A stretch of 64,000 bases of DNA from Sphingomonas echinoides (GCF_029623395.1 NZ_JAPYKK010000009.1:62001-126000), one strand, 5' to 3'. Numbered from the stretch's first letter, positions 28,026 to 37,632 are shown. Numbers and translations are program-made. Notes: a model not told the origin generated them from the sequence alone.

Positions 28026-30800
28026 TCAGAAGCGGGCGGTGGCGGACAGGTAGTAGGTCCGACCCGTCCGGCTGGCGAGCTGGAACGTGTCCGCCGTCGT
28101 CTGGTACGCATCTTCGTGGGTGTTGTTCAGGTTGATGATCCCACCCGTGAAGCTGAGATACTTGGTCGGGGTGAAGCCCGTCGCCAGATCGAACTGGGTG
28201 CGCGCGCGCACCGTGTGGGTCTGGCCGCCGTCGACGAAGAAGCTGGTCGACGCATCCTGCTTGTACGCGCTGCGATGGTTGATCGAGAGGCGGACGCTGA
28301 ACATCTGGTTTTCCCAGTACGGCGTCAGGTTCCAGGTCAGCTTCGACAGGTCGCGCAGGTTGAAGCCAGTGCCGAGGGCGGGCGAGTCCGCATCGACGAC
28401 GGTGACGTTGCCCGTCGCGCCGAAGCCCTTCAGCGGCAGGAAGTCGTCGAAGCTCTGCGATGCGGCGACTTCGACGCCCTTGATGTGGATGACGCTATTG
28501 TCGTTCAGCTTGCGACTGAAATTATAGTCGGTTCCACCATCGGCAGACTGGCAGTTGCCGACCTGGCCGTTCAGCGTCACGCCGTTGAACGAGGTCGGGC
28601 AGTAGAATTGCGTGAAGGTCCCGTTCTTCACGGCTTTGTAGAAGCCGGCGACGCTGATCGAATTCCCGCGACCATAATAATATTCCAGGCTGATATCTGC
28701 CTGGTTCGCGGTCAGCGGCTTCAATCGCGATTCACCGTTTGATACGGATACGCTGGGGCGGATCCCGGTATTGTCGGTGACGAAGGTATCGGCCATCTGC
28801 GTCTGGCTGTTGAGCAGCGGGCGTACCAGCACCTTGGCGACCGCAACGCGGGCGACGAGCCGGTTCGTCAGGTCGAGGGCGAACGAGGCGCTTGGCAGGA
28901 CATTGCCATAATCCTGGATCACGTTCTGCTTGCTCAGCAGTGCCGAGCCGCTGTCGGTGCCTGCGGTGAGGTTGGATGATACGTTCTGGTGCGTGTGCTC
29001 GTAGCGAGCGCCGAGGTTGCCGCGCAGCGTCTTGCCGAATACGACCGTGTCGACATTGGCCATCGCATACACGGATGGAATGTAGCGGTCGACGCGATAG
29101 CTGTTCGCGAAGTCGCGCACGTCCGGCACGGTGATGCCCTTCGATGCGAGGATCGACTGCCACAGCGGTGCATTGGTTTCGAGGAAGCTGTCCGGAATGC
29201 CGATCTTCCCGTCCAGGAAGTTCGTGACGCGAATGCCGGTTGTGCTCAGGTTCGGAATGAAGGCGTATTCCGGATAGAGGTCGGGCCTGGATACGTCTGC
29301 GTCGCGGTCATGCCGAAAGGCGTCCGTCTGGAAGCTCTCGTGGTGATATTTCACGCCGAACACGAGCGACTTCACTCCGAAAGCGCCGACGTCCTTAGTG
29401 ACGTCGAGCTGGCCGGAGACGTCCTTGGCGGTCTGAATGTGCGTCGCACCGTCGACGAAGGCGAAATAGGTGCGGTTCGCCGGGTTGAACAGCGTGCCGT
29501 TCCACACGCCCGGATCGGTGTTGAACTTGACGTTCGTCGGGTCGGAGATGTCGAGCGAACCGCCGGCAGCCACGTTTGCGCCATCGATCGAGGCGAATTC
29601 GCGAAGATCGGCGTCCCCCTTGGTATAATGCGCAACCGCGTGGATGTTCCAGGTATCGCCCGGCTGCCAGTTTACCGTGCCGGTATAGGCTTGGGTCTTG
29701 AGGTTGCGCGTCTCGGGCTGGTCGTTGTTGCCAACCCCGAAATTGCTGATCGTGATCTTGTCCGCCACGCCATTCGCGGTGTGGTTGACCGTGATCTTGC
29801 TCGGATTGGTCTTGTCGGTGGGGTTCCACCGGCCGAACACCAGCTGCTGCGTATCGTAGCGCGTGTCGTCCTTCGAATATGTACCCTGGAGGAGGACTTC
29901 GAAATTGGACTGCGGCTTCCACTGGATTGCGCCGCTGGCCATCAGTTGCTTGCTGTCGCGATCGATGCGACGCAGGCGGAAGTTGCCGGGGACATAGTTG
30001 GTGGGATCGACGACACCGGGATTGTACCAGTTCTTGACGAACGCGTAGTCGCCGCGATCCTTCAGTTCCTGGTAGCTGACGTTCGCCATCACGCCCAACG
30101 TGCCGCCTGCGAAGCTACCGATATAGGCACCGCTGATTTTCGGCGTAATCTGCTTGCCGCGATATTCGGAATTGTAGCCCTTCACCCCGAGGATGAAGCG
30201 CGGGCCCTTGTAGGCGAGGGGCTTGACCGTATCGATGTTGACCGTGCCCGAGAGACCGCCGGTGTCCATGTCGGCCGTTGGTGACTTGATCACCTGGATC
30301 GCGCTTGCGAGATCCGTCTGGACGATGTCGTAACGGAAGCCGTCCTTGAAGTCGGCGCTGGCGAAAGTCTGCCCGTTAATCGTCGTGCGGGCATATTGGG
30401 CACCCAGGCCGCGAATGCTGATCGTCGCGCCGCGTCCGTTGATGTTCGACATCTGGACGCCGGCAATCCGTTGAATTGCTTCAGTGATGTTCTGCGCAGG
30501 GAATTTGCCGATATCCTCCGAGGTGATTCCGTCGGTAATCCGGATATCGCGGCGCTTGGCGTCGGCGGCGGATTTCAGGCTCTGTCGGAAGCCGACGACG
30601 GTGATGTCCGATTCGACGCCGGACGCTTGGTCGGCGGGCGTCGTCGCCACCGGTGTCGCTACCCCGGGATCGGCAACCGGGCCTGCCTGGGCCGAAGCGG
30701 AATTGGTAGCGATGATTGCGGTAATGCAGCCCGTTGCAAGTAACCAGGCCTTGACGCTGCCGTGCGGAAGCCGTCGTCCGATAGACATATTCTGTACCAT
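28026..30800 (-). CDS. TonB-dependent receptor, Xanthomonas/Caulobacter carbohydrate type
   Basis: 924 residues from the ATG at 30800, with a G-run (GGGGGGA) 4 nt upstream. The signal peptide ends near ASAQA. The plug shows DITVVGFRQSLKSAADAKR, ITSEDIGKFPAQNITEAIQR and RTTINGQTF, the pattern of the TonB-Xanth-Caul subgroup often tied to glycan scavenging. The barrel ends YYLSATARF. A cysteine pair (FYCPTSF and VGNCQS) may form a surface-loop disulfide. It heads the run with GH89 and the HGSNAT-like gene, so the expected cargo is an alpha-GlcNAc- or glucosamine-containing oligosaccharide. Confidence 0.93.
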   Translation of the reverse strand: MVQNMSIGRRLPHGSVKAWLLATGCITAIIATNSASAQAGPVADPGVATPVATTPADQASGVESDITVVGFRQSLKSAADAKRRDIRITDGITSEDIGKFPAQNITEAIQRIAGVQMSNINGRGATISIRGLGAQYARTTINGQTFASADFKDGFRYDIVQTDLASAIQVIKSPTADMDTGGLSGTVNIDTVKPLAYKGPRFILGVKGYNSEYRGKQITPKISGAYIGSFAGGTLGVMANVSYQELKDRGDYAFVKNWYNPGVVDPTNYVPGNFRLRRIDRDSKQLMASGAIQWKPQSNFEVLLQGTYSKDDTRYDTQQLVFGRWNPTDKTNPSKITVNHTANGVADKITISNFGVGNNDQPETRNLKTQAYTGTVNWQPGDTWNIHAVAHYTKGDADLREFASIDGANVAAGGSLDISDPTNVKFNTDPGVWNGTLFNPANRTYFAFVDGATHIQTAKDVSGQLDVTKDVGAFGVKSLVFGVKYHHESFQTDAFRHDRDADVSRPDLYPEYAFIPNLSTTGIRVTNFLDGKIGIPDSFLETNAPLWQSILASKGITVPDVRDFANSYRVDRYIPSVYAMANVDTVVFGKTLRGNLGARYEHTHQNVSSNLTAGTDSGSALLSKQNVIQDYGNVLPSASFALDLTNRLVARVAVAKVLVRPLLNSQTQMADTFVTDNTGIRPSVSVSNGESRLKPLTANQADISLEYYYGRGNSISVAGFYKAVKNGTFTQFYCPTSFNGVTLNGQVGNCQSADGGTDYNFSRKLNDNSVIHIKGVEVAASQSFDDFLPLKGFGATGNVTVVDADSPALGTGFNLRDLSKLTWNLTPYWENQMFSVRLSINHRSAYKQDASTSFFVDGGQTHTVRARTQFDLATGFTPTKYLSFTGGIINLNNTHEDAYQTTADTFQLASRTGRTYYLSATARF

Positions 30801-31325
30801 ATGGTCCCCCCAAATACCCTGTCACTGTAGGACGCTGGTGCTGGCCTGAAGCCATTGTCACCGCGCCCACCCCTGCAGCGTAACCGGAGTGTCATGGAAG
30901 AGCTTGCTACCTGTCAAGGCCAAAACAAGACAAAAACATTACGTCTGATAGCCATTGGTATCCTGCAAAAAGTTGACATCATTTGGAGAAGCTTTTGTCC
31001 ATGACAACCAGTTTCTGCGGATGCCAGATTCCGCGACTCGGCAGGGCGCAACGAGATATAACGATAAAAAGGGCAGCGTTATTGATATATCGAATGTGGA
31101 TTGCGGCGATATACGATCGTTTTGGGTACCGACGGCGGAAACGATCGCTATGTGCCTCGCCTATATTAGCTAATGCCAGAGCGTTATTGCGGCGATCAGC
31201 TTCCACCGGGGGTCTGAGAAAGCCGGGTAGCGCTAACAATAGCAGACGTATCCAATACCAATGCGCGGAAGATTGAAATAACGAGGTGATGAGATGCTTC
31301 GAGCTATCGCGTCACGGGGGTGCGA
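30801..31325. other. 525-nt intergenic region, lower GC
   Basis: This gap separates the GH2 stop from the TonB receptor start on the minus strand. It is clearly richer in A and T than its surroundings, notably 30900-31180, as expected of a promoter region. A 16-mer at 30947-30962 (GATAGCCATTGGTATC) matches its own reverse complement at 12 of 16 positions and could be an operator. I find no convincing gene. The short open frames here have no supported start. Confidence 0.5.
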
Positions 31326-34217
31326 TTACCAGATCGCGACCCCGCGACTGAGACCCGTAGCCTCGCCGACGTCGGCCTCCAGCACCAGGGTGATGACGCG
31401 CTCCTGATCACCGGCGGGGAGCTTTGCGGTCATCGGCGCTTCCGCGCGGCTCGTCTTCGTGGCGACGCGGACGCGATCGACCCACAATTCGGCACGACCG
31501 ATCACCCCTGCAAGTCGCAGCGTACCGCCCCGCGCGGCAACGTCGCGGCGGGGTACGAAGCGCCCTTGAAGAAGCGCTGTCGCATGCTCGGTCGGCGCTT
31601 CCTCCAGCCGCCCCGGCCGGACGTAACTCAACCCGCGCCATTGCGGGACGGGGTAGACCTCGCGCGGGTCCGGGGCCTGCACCGCGAACGGCGTGCGACG
31701 GAACTCGGTGAGGTGTTGGACGCTCGGTGTGGCAGGGATGTCGCGCAAGAGGGTGGCGGCGACAAGCGGCACGGTGATCCGTGCCTCCGGCACCCCGGCG
31801 ACCCGCGCGGTCAGGACCAACTGGCGCGCGGCGGGCGCACTTCGGACCAGCACTTGGGCAAAGCCCGCGAACAGCTTGCGGGCATTGCCCTGCTCGGCAT
31901 CGTGATCGTTCGGATCGCCATTGCCGAGCCCGATGATCTCCCCACCCTCAATCGTGAACAGCACGCGGTCGGTCGCGATCGGTACGTGGCGACCGTCAGC
32001 GTCCAGCAGATCGACGCTGATCGGCTGGACGTCTGCACCGTCGCCCAGCATCATCGGCCGATCCGGCGTCAATCGCAGCGCGACCGCCCGGCCCGTCGTT
32101 TCGACCGCCGCACGGACGACCTCGCGACCGGCGACATAACCAATCGCTTCAAGCTTTCCCGCCGCATACGGGACCTGCCACTCGGGCGTGACGAACGGTT
32201 TGCACGGTTGCCGGCCGATCGTCCGTCCGTTGAGCAGCAACGCGACCTCATCGGTATTGGCCGGGGTCATCACGCGGATCGATTGCCCCTCGCGTCCAGG
32301 CCAACTCCAATGCGGTCCGATCGCCAGCACGGGCTCACGGGTGATCCACTGCGCGCGGCGCAAATGATACGCCATCTTGGCGAACCCGCACATATCCAGG
32401 ATCCCGAATGAACTCGAGGCGGCAGGCCAGGGCAGGGGCGTCGGCTCGCCGTGATAATCGAACCCGGTCCAGACGAAGGTGCCGGCCATGAACGGCCGCG
32501 AGCCGATCATCTTCCAGCTTTCGTGATGCGTAAGCCCCCATTCGGGTGCTTCGCTGTCGTAGGAGGTCAGCACGTTGCGTTGAGCGTCCGACACCCATTC
32601 CCCGCGCGTCATCACCGCGCTGGTGTCCTCGGTGCTGATGAGTGGACGGTCCGGATGCAGCGCGTGGTATCGGTCGTACCAGCCATGCTTGTAATTGAAG
32701 CCGACCACGTCGACCGCGTCGGCCCCGTTCAGCGGCGTGAACATCCCGTCGTTCATCGCCGCCGTTATCGGTCGCGTATCGTCGAGCGCCTTAACCGCGC
32801 CCGCAAGGCGGCGCACCATCTCATAGCCTTGCCGGGTGCCCTGCATTGGTTCCTCGTTCAGGACCGACCACATTATCACGCACGGCCGATTGCGATCGCG
32901 CCGCACCATCCAGGTCAGGTGCGCCATATAGTCCGGGCTCGGGTCGAAATGGCGGTTCTCGTCCATCACCATCATGCCGAGCCGGTCGCACGCATCGAGT
33001 AGCGCGGCGGCGGGCGCGGCATGAGCGAAACGGACCGCGTTCGCGCCGATGTCCTTCAACCGACGAATGCGCCACTCCAGGAGAGCAGAAGGCACCCCGA
33101 CGCCAACGCCGGCATGGTCCTGGTGGATGCACACGCCCGTGATCTTGAGCGGTGCGTCGTTGAGGTGAAACCCGGTAGTGGCGTCGAAGGCGATGGTCCG
33201 GAAACCGATCTCGCTCCGACGGCTGTCGATCGCCTGGCCATCCCGCAGCAATCGCGTCTGCACCACGTACAGTGTCGGCGTATCGGGCGACCATAGCCGC
33301 GGTCGGGCGACCGGAAGCGACATCGATGCAACCGCCGTCCCGAGCGGCGCCACGTTGGCGGGCGCGATTGCCTGTGCGATCGTCCGGCCCTGCGGATCCA
33401 GCAGCACCGCCTCGACCGTCACGCCGACCGCCGCCGTCGCAATGTTGCTAAGCGTCACGGCGACCGGGATCTGCCAGCTCGTGGAATCCGCCTGCCGCCG
33501 CGGCGTCGCATGGACGCCATCCGTCGCGATATGCACCGGCGCACGTACCGCCAGCCAGCAGTCACGGTATAAGCCTGCGCCTTCGTACCACCACCCCTCC
33601 ATCACATTCCCGTCGACTCGGATCGCAATGGTATTGGGTTCGTCCCCGAACCGCGCATAAGGCGTGACGTCGATATTTTGCTGCACATAGCCCGACAGGC
33701 TGTGCGCGACCGGAATACCGTTGAACCATACGGTGGCGGTGTTCGCCATTCCGCCGAGCTGGAGTTCGAGGTACTGCCCTTGCCACTCGGTCGGCAGGAC
33801 CAGATAGCGGCGATACCAGCCGACCCCGCGCCGACGATAGCCGAACGCATCATTCTGGTCCGGCTCGATCGGATGCGCAATCGCCCAGTCGTGCGGCAAC
33901 TGAACCGTGTTCCAGCCGGAATCGTCGAAGTCCACACCGGCGGCGGCTTGCGCATTACCTGCCTTCGTTGCGGCATAGGTTTCGTCATTTCCGCGCACCG
34001 GAGGGACTGGCACGTCTCCTTCGTAAAACTTCCAACCACGGTTCAGGGCGTGCAAGCTCGGATCGGCAGGTGCAATCGGGGTCGGCAATCGCCCCAGAGG
34101 GATCGGCATGTCCGGGGAAAGCGGTGCTGCTACGGTCGTACCGGCCCGCGCTACTCCCGGCATCGCGAACGATGCCGTCAGCGCGGAAGATGCAACAAAC
34201 GTGCGACGATCGAGCAT
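31326..34217 (-). CDS. Glycoside hydrolase family 2, beta-galactosidase-like, Tat-exported
   Basis: 963 residues from the ATG at 34217. GGAG lies 5 nt upstream, and the product then begins MLDRRTFVASSALTASFAM, a twin-arginine signal. GH2 domains run in order: jelly-roll (NRGWKFYEGD, LPHDWAIAHP, GVGWYRR), immunoglobulin-like, TIM barrel, then extra C-terminal beta domains (a DUF4982-like segment near GREGQSIRVM, and an end module). Acid/base Glu455 sits in MWSVLNEEPM and nucleophile Glu530 in LISTEDTS. Export by Tat implies folding before transport, perhaps with a bound metal. Substrates of this type are beta-galactosides or related plant glycans. It lies upstream of the GH89 operon, separated by 525 nt. 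Confidence 0.9.
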   Translation of the reverse strand: MLDRRTFVASSALTASFAMPGVARAGTTVAAPLSPDMPIPLGRLPTPIAPADPSLHALNRGWKFYEGDVPVPPVRGNDETYAATKAGNAQAAAGVDFDDSGWNTVQLPHDWAIAHPIEPDQNDAFGYRRRGVGWYRRYLVLPTEWQGQYLELQLGGMANTATVWFNGIPVAHSLSGYVQQNIDVTPYARFGDEPNTIAIRVDGNVMEGWWYEGAGLYRDCWLAVRAPVHIATDGVHATPRRQADSTSWQIPVAVTLSNIATAAVGVTVEAVLLDPQGRTIAQAIAPANVAPLGTAVASMSLPVARPRLWSPDTPTLYVVQTRLLRDGQAIDSRRSEIGFRTIAFDATTGFHLNDAPLKITGVCIHQDHAGVGVGVPSALLEWRIRRLKDIGANAVRFAHAAPAAALLDACDRLGMMVMDENRHFDPSPDYMAHLTWMVRRDRNRPCVIMWSVLNEEPMQGTRQGYEMVRRLAGAVKALDDTRPITAAMNDGMFTPLNGADAVDVVGFNYKHGWYDRYHALHPDRPLISTEDTSAVMTRGEWVSDAQRNVLTSYDSEAPEWGLTHHESWKMIGSRPFMAGTFVWTGFDYHGEPTPLPWPAASSSFGILDMCGFAKMAYHLRRAQWITREPVLAIGPHWSWPGREGQSIRVMTPANTDEVALLLNGRTIGRQPCKPFVTPEWQVPYAAGKLEAIGYVAGREVVRAAVETTGRAVALRLTPDRPMMLGDGADVQPISVDLLDADGRHVPIATDRVLFTIEGGEIIGLGNGDPNDHDAEQGNARKLFAGFAQVLVRSAPAARQLVLTARVAGVPEARITVPLVAATLLRDIPATPSVQHLTEFRRTPFAVQAPDPREVYPVPQWRGLSYVRPGRLEEAPTEHATALLQGRFVPRRDVAARGGTLRLAGVIGRAELWVDRVRVATKTSRAEAPMTAKLPAGDQERVITLVLEADVGEATGLSRGVAIW

Positions 34218-34656
34218 CGAATCTCCAGGAACATTTGTAATGCCAAAATAATACATGGAACACGACGTTGCTCAAGTTGGAATCCGGCGAGCTTTTTGAC
34301 CCATCAATATCGATCAGGTACGATGCCGAGCTCAATCCGTCGTGATCCGTCACGGAATGGATGACATTCCGCCCCACTAAGCCGCGGCGGCGCCGGATCG
34401 TTCATCGTCAGCGTGCGCGCCAAGGGGCAGGCGGCGTATGTCCCGTCGTTTGGGCCCAATGATCGTGCATTGTGCTAGCCAGGTCGAGTGCACCATGATG
34501 ATGTAAGAGGGGGTTACCGTCGCACGGACCGCCGATTGACCACCGTCTAGTCCGTAATCAGCGCTTGGCCGAGAGGCAGCGGCATGTAACACGAAGGGTT
34601 CAGGTTTTCGGCGTAGTATGAGAAGGTCGCTGAAGGACACCTCGCAAGGACGATCG
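34218..34656. other. 439-nt divergent intergenic region
   Basis: It lies between the divergent GH2 and beta-lactamase-like starts. AT-rich stretches near 34230-34270 suit a promoter for GH2. I see no gene or clear operator. A minus-strand open frame covering 34377-34886 runs antisense through the beta-lactamase-like gene and is not supported. Confidence 0.45.
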
Positions 34657-35514
34657 ATGCGCGTACCCATGCTTTCCCGTCTGTTGATAACCGGTATTGC
34701 CGCAAGCTTCCTCCTTCCGGTGCCGGTTGCTGCCAGTTCCCCCGAGTTGATCGGCCTCCAGCGCCAGCTGAACAGCCTGGTCGCAGCGAACTCTGGCGAA
34801 TATGGCATCGCAGCGCTCGACCTGCGCGATGGCTCGACCGTCGCGATCAACGGCGACATCCCATTTCCAATGGCGAGCACGGTCAAGCTGGCAATAGCGG
34901 GGGCCTACCTTGCGGAGGTAGATCAGGGACGCCGTAGTCTTGGCGACATGATTGTGGGCCGCCCCGCGGCGAAAGTCATTGAGCTGATGCTGGTACGCAG
35001 CGACAACTACGCAACGGACCAGATCCTGGCCACGCTCGGCGGCCCTGCCGTCGTTCAACAATGGCTATTGTCGCACAGGATCTCTGGAATCCGGGTGGAC
35101 CGCACGATCGCGCAGTTGCTGCGGGAGCGCGGACATCTCGCCGACAGCAAGGATGTCGCTACGCCGGTTGCGATGGTTGGGCTGTTGTCAAAACTTGATA
35201 GCGCGACCGTTCTGACCTCGCAAAGCCGCACGTTCCTGTTCGATCTTATGCGTCGATGCCAGACAGGAACTCGTCGTATCCGCGCACTGCTTCCTGCGGG
35301 TACGCAAGTCGAGGACAAGACCGGCACGCTTGATGGCGTCACGAATGACGTTGGGGTCATCACCATGCCCGATGGTCGCCGCGTCGCCGTCGTGGTGTTC
35401 GCCCGAGGTGGGCGTGATCGCCAGCCTGTCATCGCTCAGGTAGCGCGGGTGATCTATGACCGCTTTGCCGATGATACTCGTAACGCCCTCGCGTACTTCA
35501 TGCGGATGCGCTGA
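34657..35514 (+). CDS. Class A beta-lactamase-like serine hydrolase without the deacylation Glu
   Basis: 285 residues from the ATG at 34657 (AAGGA 6 nt upstream). An in-frame ATG at 34618 has a weaker site. The signal peptide ends near VAASS. The class A active site is partly complete: Ser74-Thr-Val-Lys77 (SxxK), Ser115-Asp-Asn117 (SDN) and Lys221-Thr-Gly (KTG). The omega loop reads RVDRTIAQLL, where class A enzymes have RLDRxExxLN. Glu166 is therefore replaced by Ile151 and Asn170 by Leu155. Class A enzymes need Glu166 to release the acyl-enzyme, so this protein may bind or be acylated by beta-lactams without turning them over, or may act on another ester or peptide. No regulator of the AmpR type is adjacent. 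Confidence 0.83.
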   Translation: MRVPMLSRLLITGIAASFLLPVPVAASSPELIGLQRQLNSLVAANSGEYGIAALDLRDGSTVAINGDIPFPMASTVKLAIAGAYLAEVDQGRRSLGDMIVGRPAAKVIELMLVRSDNYATDQILATLGGPAVVQQWLLSHRISGIRVDRTIAQLLRERGHLADSKDVATPVAMVGLLSKLDSATVLTSQSRTFLFDLMRRCQTGTRRIRALLPAGTQVEDKTGTLDGVTNDVGVITMPDGRRVAVVVFARGGRDRQPVIAQVARVIYDRFADDTRNALAYFMRMR

Positions 35515-35551
35515 ATCCACCACCCTTGATTTGGGCGTGCTTACCCGGAGA

Positions 35552-36433
35552 TCAGACCGCTAGGTCGTTAGCGTTTACATACGTCGCGATGTCACCCGCA
35601 GTAGTCCACCAGATCCGCGGATCGTTCGCTGTTCGTAGTTCCGTCAGTACCCGGGCTAGGGCAGGGACACGATGCGCTTGTCCCATAATGTAGGGATGGA
35701 GTGCGATGCCGAGGACAAGCGGGCGACGGTCGCATTCTGACAGAAGCTGTTCAACGTTGTCGCGGATCATGGACGCGAACGTCTCCGCTTCCTGCTTGCG
35801 CGCGATGATCGCGGGAATGTCGTTGATCTCCTGCGAGTAGGGGATTGAAAGCAGCTCGCCATAATCGGTTGTCAGTCTGGTCGGCTGATCGTCATGCGCC
35901 CAGTCGAGCACGTAGCGATACCCGTTCCCGGCGAGTAGGTCGGGCGTGTTCTCGCTTTCCGAGATCCAAGGACCCAGCCAACCGGTGGGACGAACGCCGA
36001 GTTTCGCCAAGCGCTGGGTAACGTCTTCGATCAAGTGCTTCTCGCGCCGACGGACCATCGTGCCTTGTGCTCTGGCGTTGCTGCCGCCGTGCGCGGCGAT
36101 CTCGTCACCTCGATCGCGGCACGCCTCGGCAAGTCCGGGGCAGCGCTCCAGCACCTCAGCGTTCACGAGCGCCGTCGTCCGTAGCGCGAGTCTGTCGAAC
36201 AAATCGAACAGCCGCCACGCTCCGACCCGATTGCCATAGTCGCGCCAGGCGAAGTTCATCACGTCCGGTTCGGTCTGCGATGGCGCAAGTTCCGCCCCCA
36301 GACCGCTGCCGAAGTCGAACACCTCGTAGTTGACGCCGATATAGATGGCGAGGCGGCGCCCGTCGGGCCAGGCATAATCCGGACGACCGATGATGGGACG
36401 GTAGGCGTAACGGTTGTGGTGCGAAGGGCTCAT
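35552..36433 (-). CDS. Polysaccharide deacetylase family protein, PuuE-like
   Basis: 293 residues, no signal peptide. The NodB-homology fold is recognisable by LAIYIGVNYEVFDF, the WRDYGNRVGAWRLFDLFDR segment, the HGGSNARAQ motif near residue 115, GWLGPWISESENTPDLL and ALHPYIMGQAHR. This subgroup includes the cofactor-independent allantoinase PuuE and many unassigned deacetylases. The first metal-binding Asp of true NodB enzymes is not evident. No purine genes lie nearby, so an allantoinase role is unproven. It follows the PepSY gene by 75 nt on the same strand, perhaps as the last member of that transcript. No clear ribosome-binding site precedes the ATG. Confidence 0.8.
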   Translation of the reverse strand: MSPSHHNRYAYRPIIGRPDYAWPDGRRLAIYIGVNYEVFDFGSGLGAELAPSQTEPDVMNFAWRDYGNRVGAWRLFDLFDRLALRTTALVNAEVLERCPGLAEACRDRGDEIAAHGGSNARAQGTMVRRREKHLIEDVTQRLAKLGVRPTGWLGPWISESENTPDLLAGNGYRYVLDWAHDDQPTRLTTDYGELLSIPYSQEINDIPAIIARKQEAETFASMIRDNVEQLLSECDRRPLVLGIALHPYIMGQAHRVPALARVLTELRTANDPRIWWTTAGDIATYVNANDLAV

Positions 36434-36508
36434 TGGGCTGCAACGCGCGAACCGGAAAATAGCAGCCTATTTTATAAGACCATCGCTTGGTCTTCGGACA
36501 ATCCGTCG

Positions 36509-37630
36509 TCACGAAGCATGCGGCGATCGGCGACGCCGCAACCAGTGAAGAACGCCTGTTGCGAACAGCAGCGCGGGTACGAAACCAAGGAGCAGTGCGA
36601 TGACGCGCGTCGTCGTCCCTCCAACAGTTCCATCATGCAACGTGCGGATCCAACGCGCTACTGCCGAACCGGTATTAGCGCGGCGAACGTCGTGGATCGC
36701 CAGAACCCTGCCTGAGAGCGAGTCAATAAACACATAGCTGCCCGGGAACCGCTCGTGCGGGTCGCCGGGTACCTGAACCCGTACTCGGATTGGCGCCGTG
36801 CCGCTGGTGGGGACATCCACGAAGACGATACGGCCTTCCGGCAGCGCGCGGCGCCCGACCGCGAGCGCCTGGACGATCGAGATCCGCTTGCCACGGGTGT
36901 CGCTCGATGTAGGGGCAGGGATGGTTGACGGTGCCAATAGGGTTTGCGTGACAGCCGGCAATGCCAGAAGCACGCCCGTTGCAACAAGGATGAATAGCAA
37001 CGGCATGCTTGCAAGACCCGAAAGCTTGTGAAGATCGCGGAAGCGCCGGATCGGCGCGGCATCGCGCTTGAACGCTAAGGCCTTTTTCCAGCTCCCGCGA
37101 GGCCACCATGTCAGCAAACCGCTGACGAGCAGCAGCAGCATCCCCACACCCGACCAACCGACGACTTGCCCCCCGGTCGCACCGGCAAGCAATTGCATGT
37201 GAAGTTGGTAGACCCAGCTCATGAGATAGCCGCCCCATGGTTCGGCCCGAAGGATCCGCTTTCCGTCGGTGGAGAACCACACCATCAGCCGAACGCCGTG
37301 ACCGCCGGGCATCGGATAATAGCGCGCCGGAATAGGACCTGGTTCGCCCGTCAACTCAAACGACCATTTGCCGCCGGCGTCGTTCCAGCGTGCATGCCCG
37401 GTTGCCAATGCGCGATCCCATGCCGGGACCGTTCCGCCAGATGCGGGGCTGTTTCGCGTGACCTGAACCGTAGGGTGCAGAGCGGTATCGATATCGCTGT
37501 AGAACACCAGTGCCGACCCGGTGAGCCCCAGCACCGCGAACAGTAGCCCGAGGCTCAAGCCCAGCCAGAGATGCACGCGTCGCACGAGAATACGCATGCT
37601 GGCGGACGCCCCTTGGCGATACCTAGCCAT
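36509..37630 (-). CDS. PepSY-associated transmembrane protein
   Basis: 373 residues if read from the ATG at 37630, which directly follows the TonB receptor stop. A second ATG at 37597 (product beginning MRILVRRVHLWLGL, AAGGGG about 11 nt upstream) is also plausible. Four membrane segments and PepSY-type periplasmic modules are present: HLWLGLSLGLLFAVLGLTGS, then QLHMQLL, LHKLSGLASMPLLFIL, and LHDGTVGGTTTRVIALLLG. Histidines at the membrane edges are typical of the family, which is linked to reduction or uptake of iron from siderophores, and sometimes copper. It is coupled to the TonB receptor gene, so it is likely its inner-membrane partner. Confidence 0.88.
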   Translation of the reverse strand: MARYRQGASASMRILVRRVHLWLGLSLGLLFAVLGLTGSALVFYSDIDTALHPTVQVTRNSPASGGTVPAWDRALATGHARWNDAGGKWSFELTGEPGPIPARYYPMPGGHGVRLMVWFSTDGKRILRAEPWGGYLMSWVYQLHMQLLAGATGGQVVGWSGVGMLLLLVSGLLTWWPRGSWKKALAFKRDAAPIRRFRDLHKLSGLASMPLLFILVATGVLLALPAVTQTLLAPSTIPAPTSSDTRGKRISIVQALAVGRRALPEGRIVFVDVPTSGTAPIRVRVQVPGDPHERFPGSYVFIDSLSGRVLAIHDVRRANTGSAVARWIRTLHDGTVGGTTTRVIALLLGFVPALLFATGVLHWLRRRRSPHAS

Positions 37631-37632
37631 CC

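Noticed and set aside
30955..31173. A 72-codon plus-strand frame in the AT-rich gap
   Set aside because: It starts at a TTG without a ribosome-binding site, has no family resemblance and lies in a likely promoter region.
34377..34886. A minus-strand open frame in the GH2/beta-lactamase-like gap
   Set aside because: Half of it is antisense to the beta-lactamase-like gene, and it has no ribosome-binding site or recognisable domain.
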